Origin: a bacterium
Lineage (GTDB): Bacteria; Patescibacteriota; Minisyncoccia; UBA6257; 2-01-FULL-56-20
Length of the DNA: 21,570 nucleotides
Assembly (NCBI GenBank): GCA_021813155.1
Contig: JAKALK010000008.1
Location: 1 to 21,570, forward strand
Reading direction: 5' to 3'
The translations under genes and the position numbers were made by a program. This document shows positions 20,939-21,570 of the stretch, one piece after another (positions within the stretch are counted from its first letter, which is position 1; each line of letters starts with the position of its first letter). The notes beneath the pieces were generated by a model. That model made no database searches and was not told the DNA's origin. It saw nothing but the letters and a program-made list of their open reading frames with translations.

Positions 20939-21570
20939 ATGAACAAAAAAATATCTTTATTTTTATTTGCCACTCTTCTCGTTTCTTTTGTGCCTTTCAT
21001 ATACCAAGCCCAAGGCGACACCAGCTCCGCCGTTGCTTATCTTAAAACCAAAACCCCTAACTCATGGATTACCATGGCCTTGGTTGCCGTGGGCGAAACT
21101 CCTAATGTCGATTATCTGAAAACCTTCACCGGCACTAAAGCCACCGACTACGAAGCGCCGATTATGGCTCTAGCCGCCACCGGTAAAGATCCTCGCTCTT
21201 TCCCAAACGAAAATTTTGTCACCAAGCTCGAATCTTTTTATTCCAATAACCAAATCGGCGACGCCTCAATAATCAACGACGACATTTTTGGCATTTTAGC
21301 TTTAGTTTCCGCGGGCGAACCAACCGACAGCGCGATTATTCAAGGATCAAAAAATTTCGTTCTTAACAACCAAAACTCCGACGGCAGTTGGTCTTTCGCC
21401 GTAGGCGCGAGCGGGGACACTAATATGACCGCGATGGCGATTATGGCGTTATCTGAAGTGGGCGTAACTAAAACTGACCCCAAAATCTCCAAGGCTTTGG
21501 ATTACTTAAAGAGCACTCAAAATCCCGATGGGGGATTTCCCTATGATCCCAAAAGTTCATTTAACACTTC
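20939..21570 (+). CDS. Exported prenyltransferase/intrinsic-factor-like alpha-alpha repeat protein (3' end outside window)
   Basis: The first 210 residues of an exported protein. A signal peptide (MNKKISLFLFATLLVSFVPF, cleavage near QAQG at 23-26) is followed by repeats of about 50 residues typical of alpha/alpha toroids of the squalene cyclase/prenyltransferase type: SSAVAYLKTK-SWITMALVAVGE, an IINDDIFGILALVSAGE turn, NQNSDGSWSFAVGASGDTNMTAMAIMALSEVG and ALDYLKSTQNPDGGFPYD. The same fold forms the main domain of animal B12 carriers (intrinsic factor, transcobalamin), which add a small C-terminal domain (DUF4430-like); that part would lie beyond the window. With a cobalamin riboswitch directly upstream, a cell-surface B12-binding role is the best inference; an enzyme role is unlikely because it is exported and I see no DxDD motif. 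Confidence 0.85.
   Translation, partial: MNKKISLFLFATLLVSFVPFIYQAQGDTSSAVAYLKTKTPNSWITMALVAVGETPNVDYLKTFTGTKATDYEAPIMALAATGKDPRSFPNENFVTKLESFYSNNQIGDASIINDDIFGILALVSAGEPTDSAIIQGSKNFVLNNQNSDGSWSFAVGASGDTNMTAMAIMALSEVGVTKTDPKISKALDYLKSTQNPDGGFPYDPKSSFNT

Noticed and set aside
1..21570. CRISPR array, transposase, integrase, toxin-antitoxin pair or phage module
   Set aside because: No regularly spaced repeats, no recognisable transposase or integrase motifs and no known toxin or phage genes were seen on either strand.

Overview
The window looks like a stretch of a Candidate Phyla Radiation (Patescibacteria, Parcubacteria-like) chromosome. This is inferred from an AT-leaning genome with tightly packed housekeeping genes, several start codons placed directly behind -10 boxes with almost no leader, exported proteins combining peptidoglycan-binding and fibronectin-like domains, many tiny membrane proteins, and a one-chain phenylalanyl-tRNA synthetase. 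No rRNA or ribosomal protein gene is present to confirm the taxonomy.

Layout. 1-2100: the tail of an unknown plus-strand gene, then a large minus-strand AAA+ ATPase with a classical Shine-Dalgarno site and a base composition unlike its right-hand neighbours. 2250-4660: a small membrane protein and a FtsX/MacB-type ABC exporter pair (permease plus ATPase). 4749-7873 (minus): murD, gatC, gatA, that is peptidoglycan precursor synthesis plus two subunits of the Glu/Asp-tRNA amidotransferase; gatB is not here. MurD carries a small in-frame dispersed repeat. 7900-8170: divergently transcribed RNA genes, an atypical CAT-anticodon tRNA-like gene (minus) and tRNA-Met (plus). 8258-12241 (plus): an AlaE-like exporter, a mitochondrial-type PheRS, CCA-adding enzyme, a membrane protein and a MazG-like pyrophosphohydrolase, the last four closely packed.

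12242-14300 is accessory in character: noncoding DNA with a perfect inverted repeat, a minus-strand winged-helix-like protein with a strong sigma70-type promoter, and a short unknown protein. It ends at tRNA-Pro(CGG). 14468-16972 is an MgtA-type P-type ATPase. 17065-19715 holds a cupin, a half-size EamA transporter, a VKOR-type disulfide enzyme and an exported peptidoglycan-binding/FN3 protein. 19792-20301 is a rhodanese followed by two tiny single-helix membrane proteins.

The right end is the most unusual part. An intact tRNA-Ala(CGC) lies inside a 19-bp near-perfect inverted repeat, and this in turn lies inside the two halves of a decayed copy of the same tRNA, split at the anticodon loop. 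After it comes a cobalamin riboswitch with a long structured leader and a terminator, directly ahead of an exported alpha/alpha-repeat protein (cut by the window end) whose fold type is that of the animal B12 carriers intrinsic factor and transcobalamin.

Main candidates for something new: (1) the riboswitch plus intrinsic-factor-like exported protein as a B12 capture system; (2) the nested tRNA; (3) the single-chain mitochondrial-type PheRS; (4) widespread leaderless start architecture. All family assignments are by motif reading and memory, with no database search.
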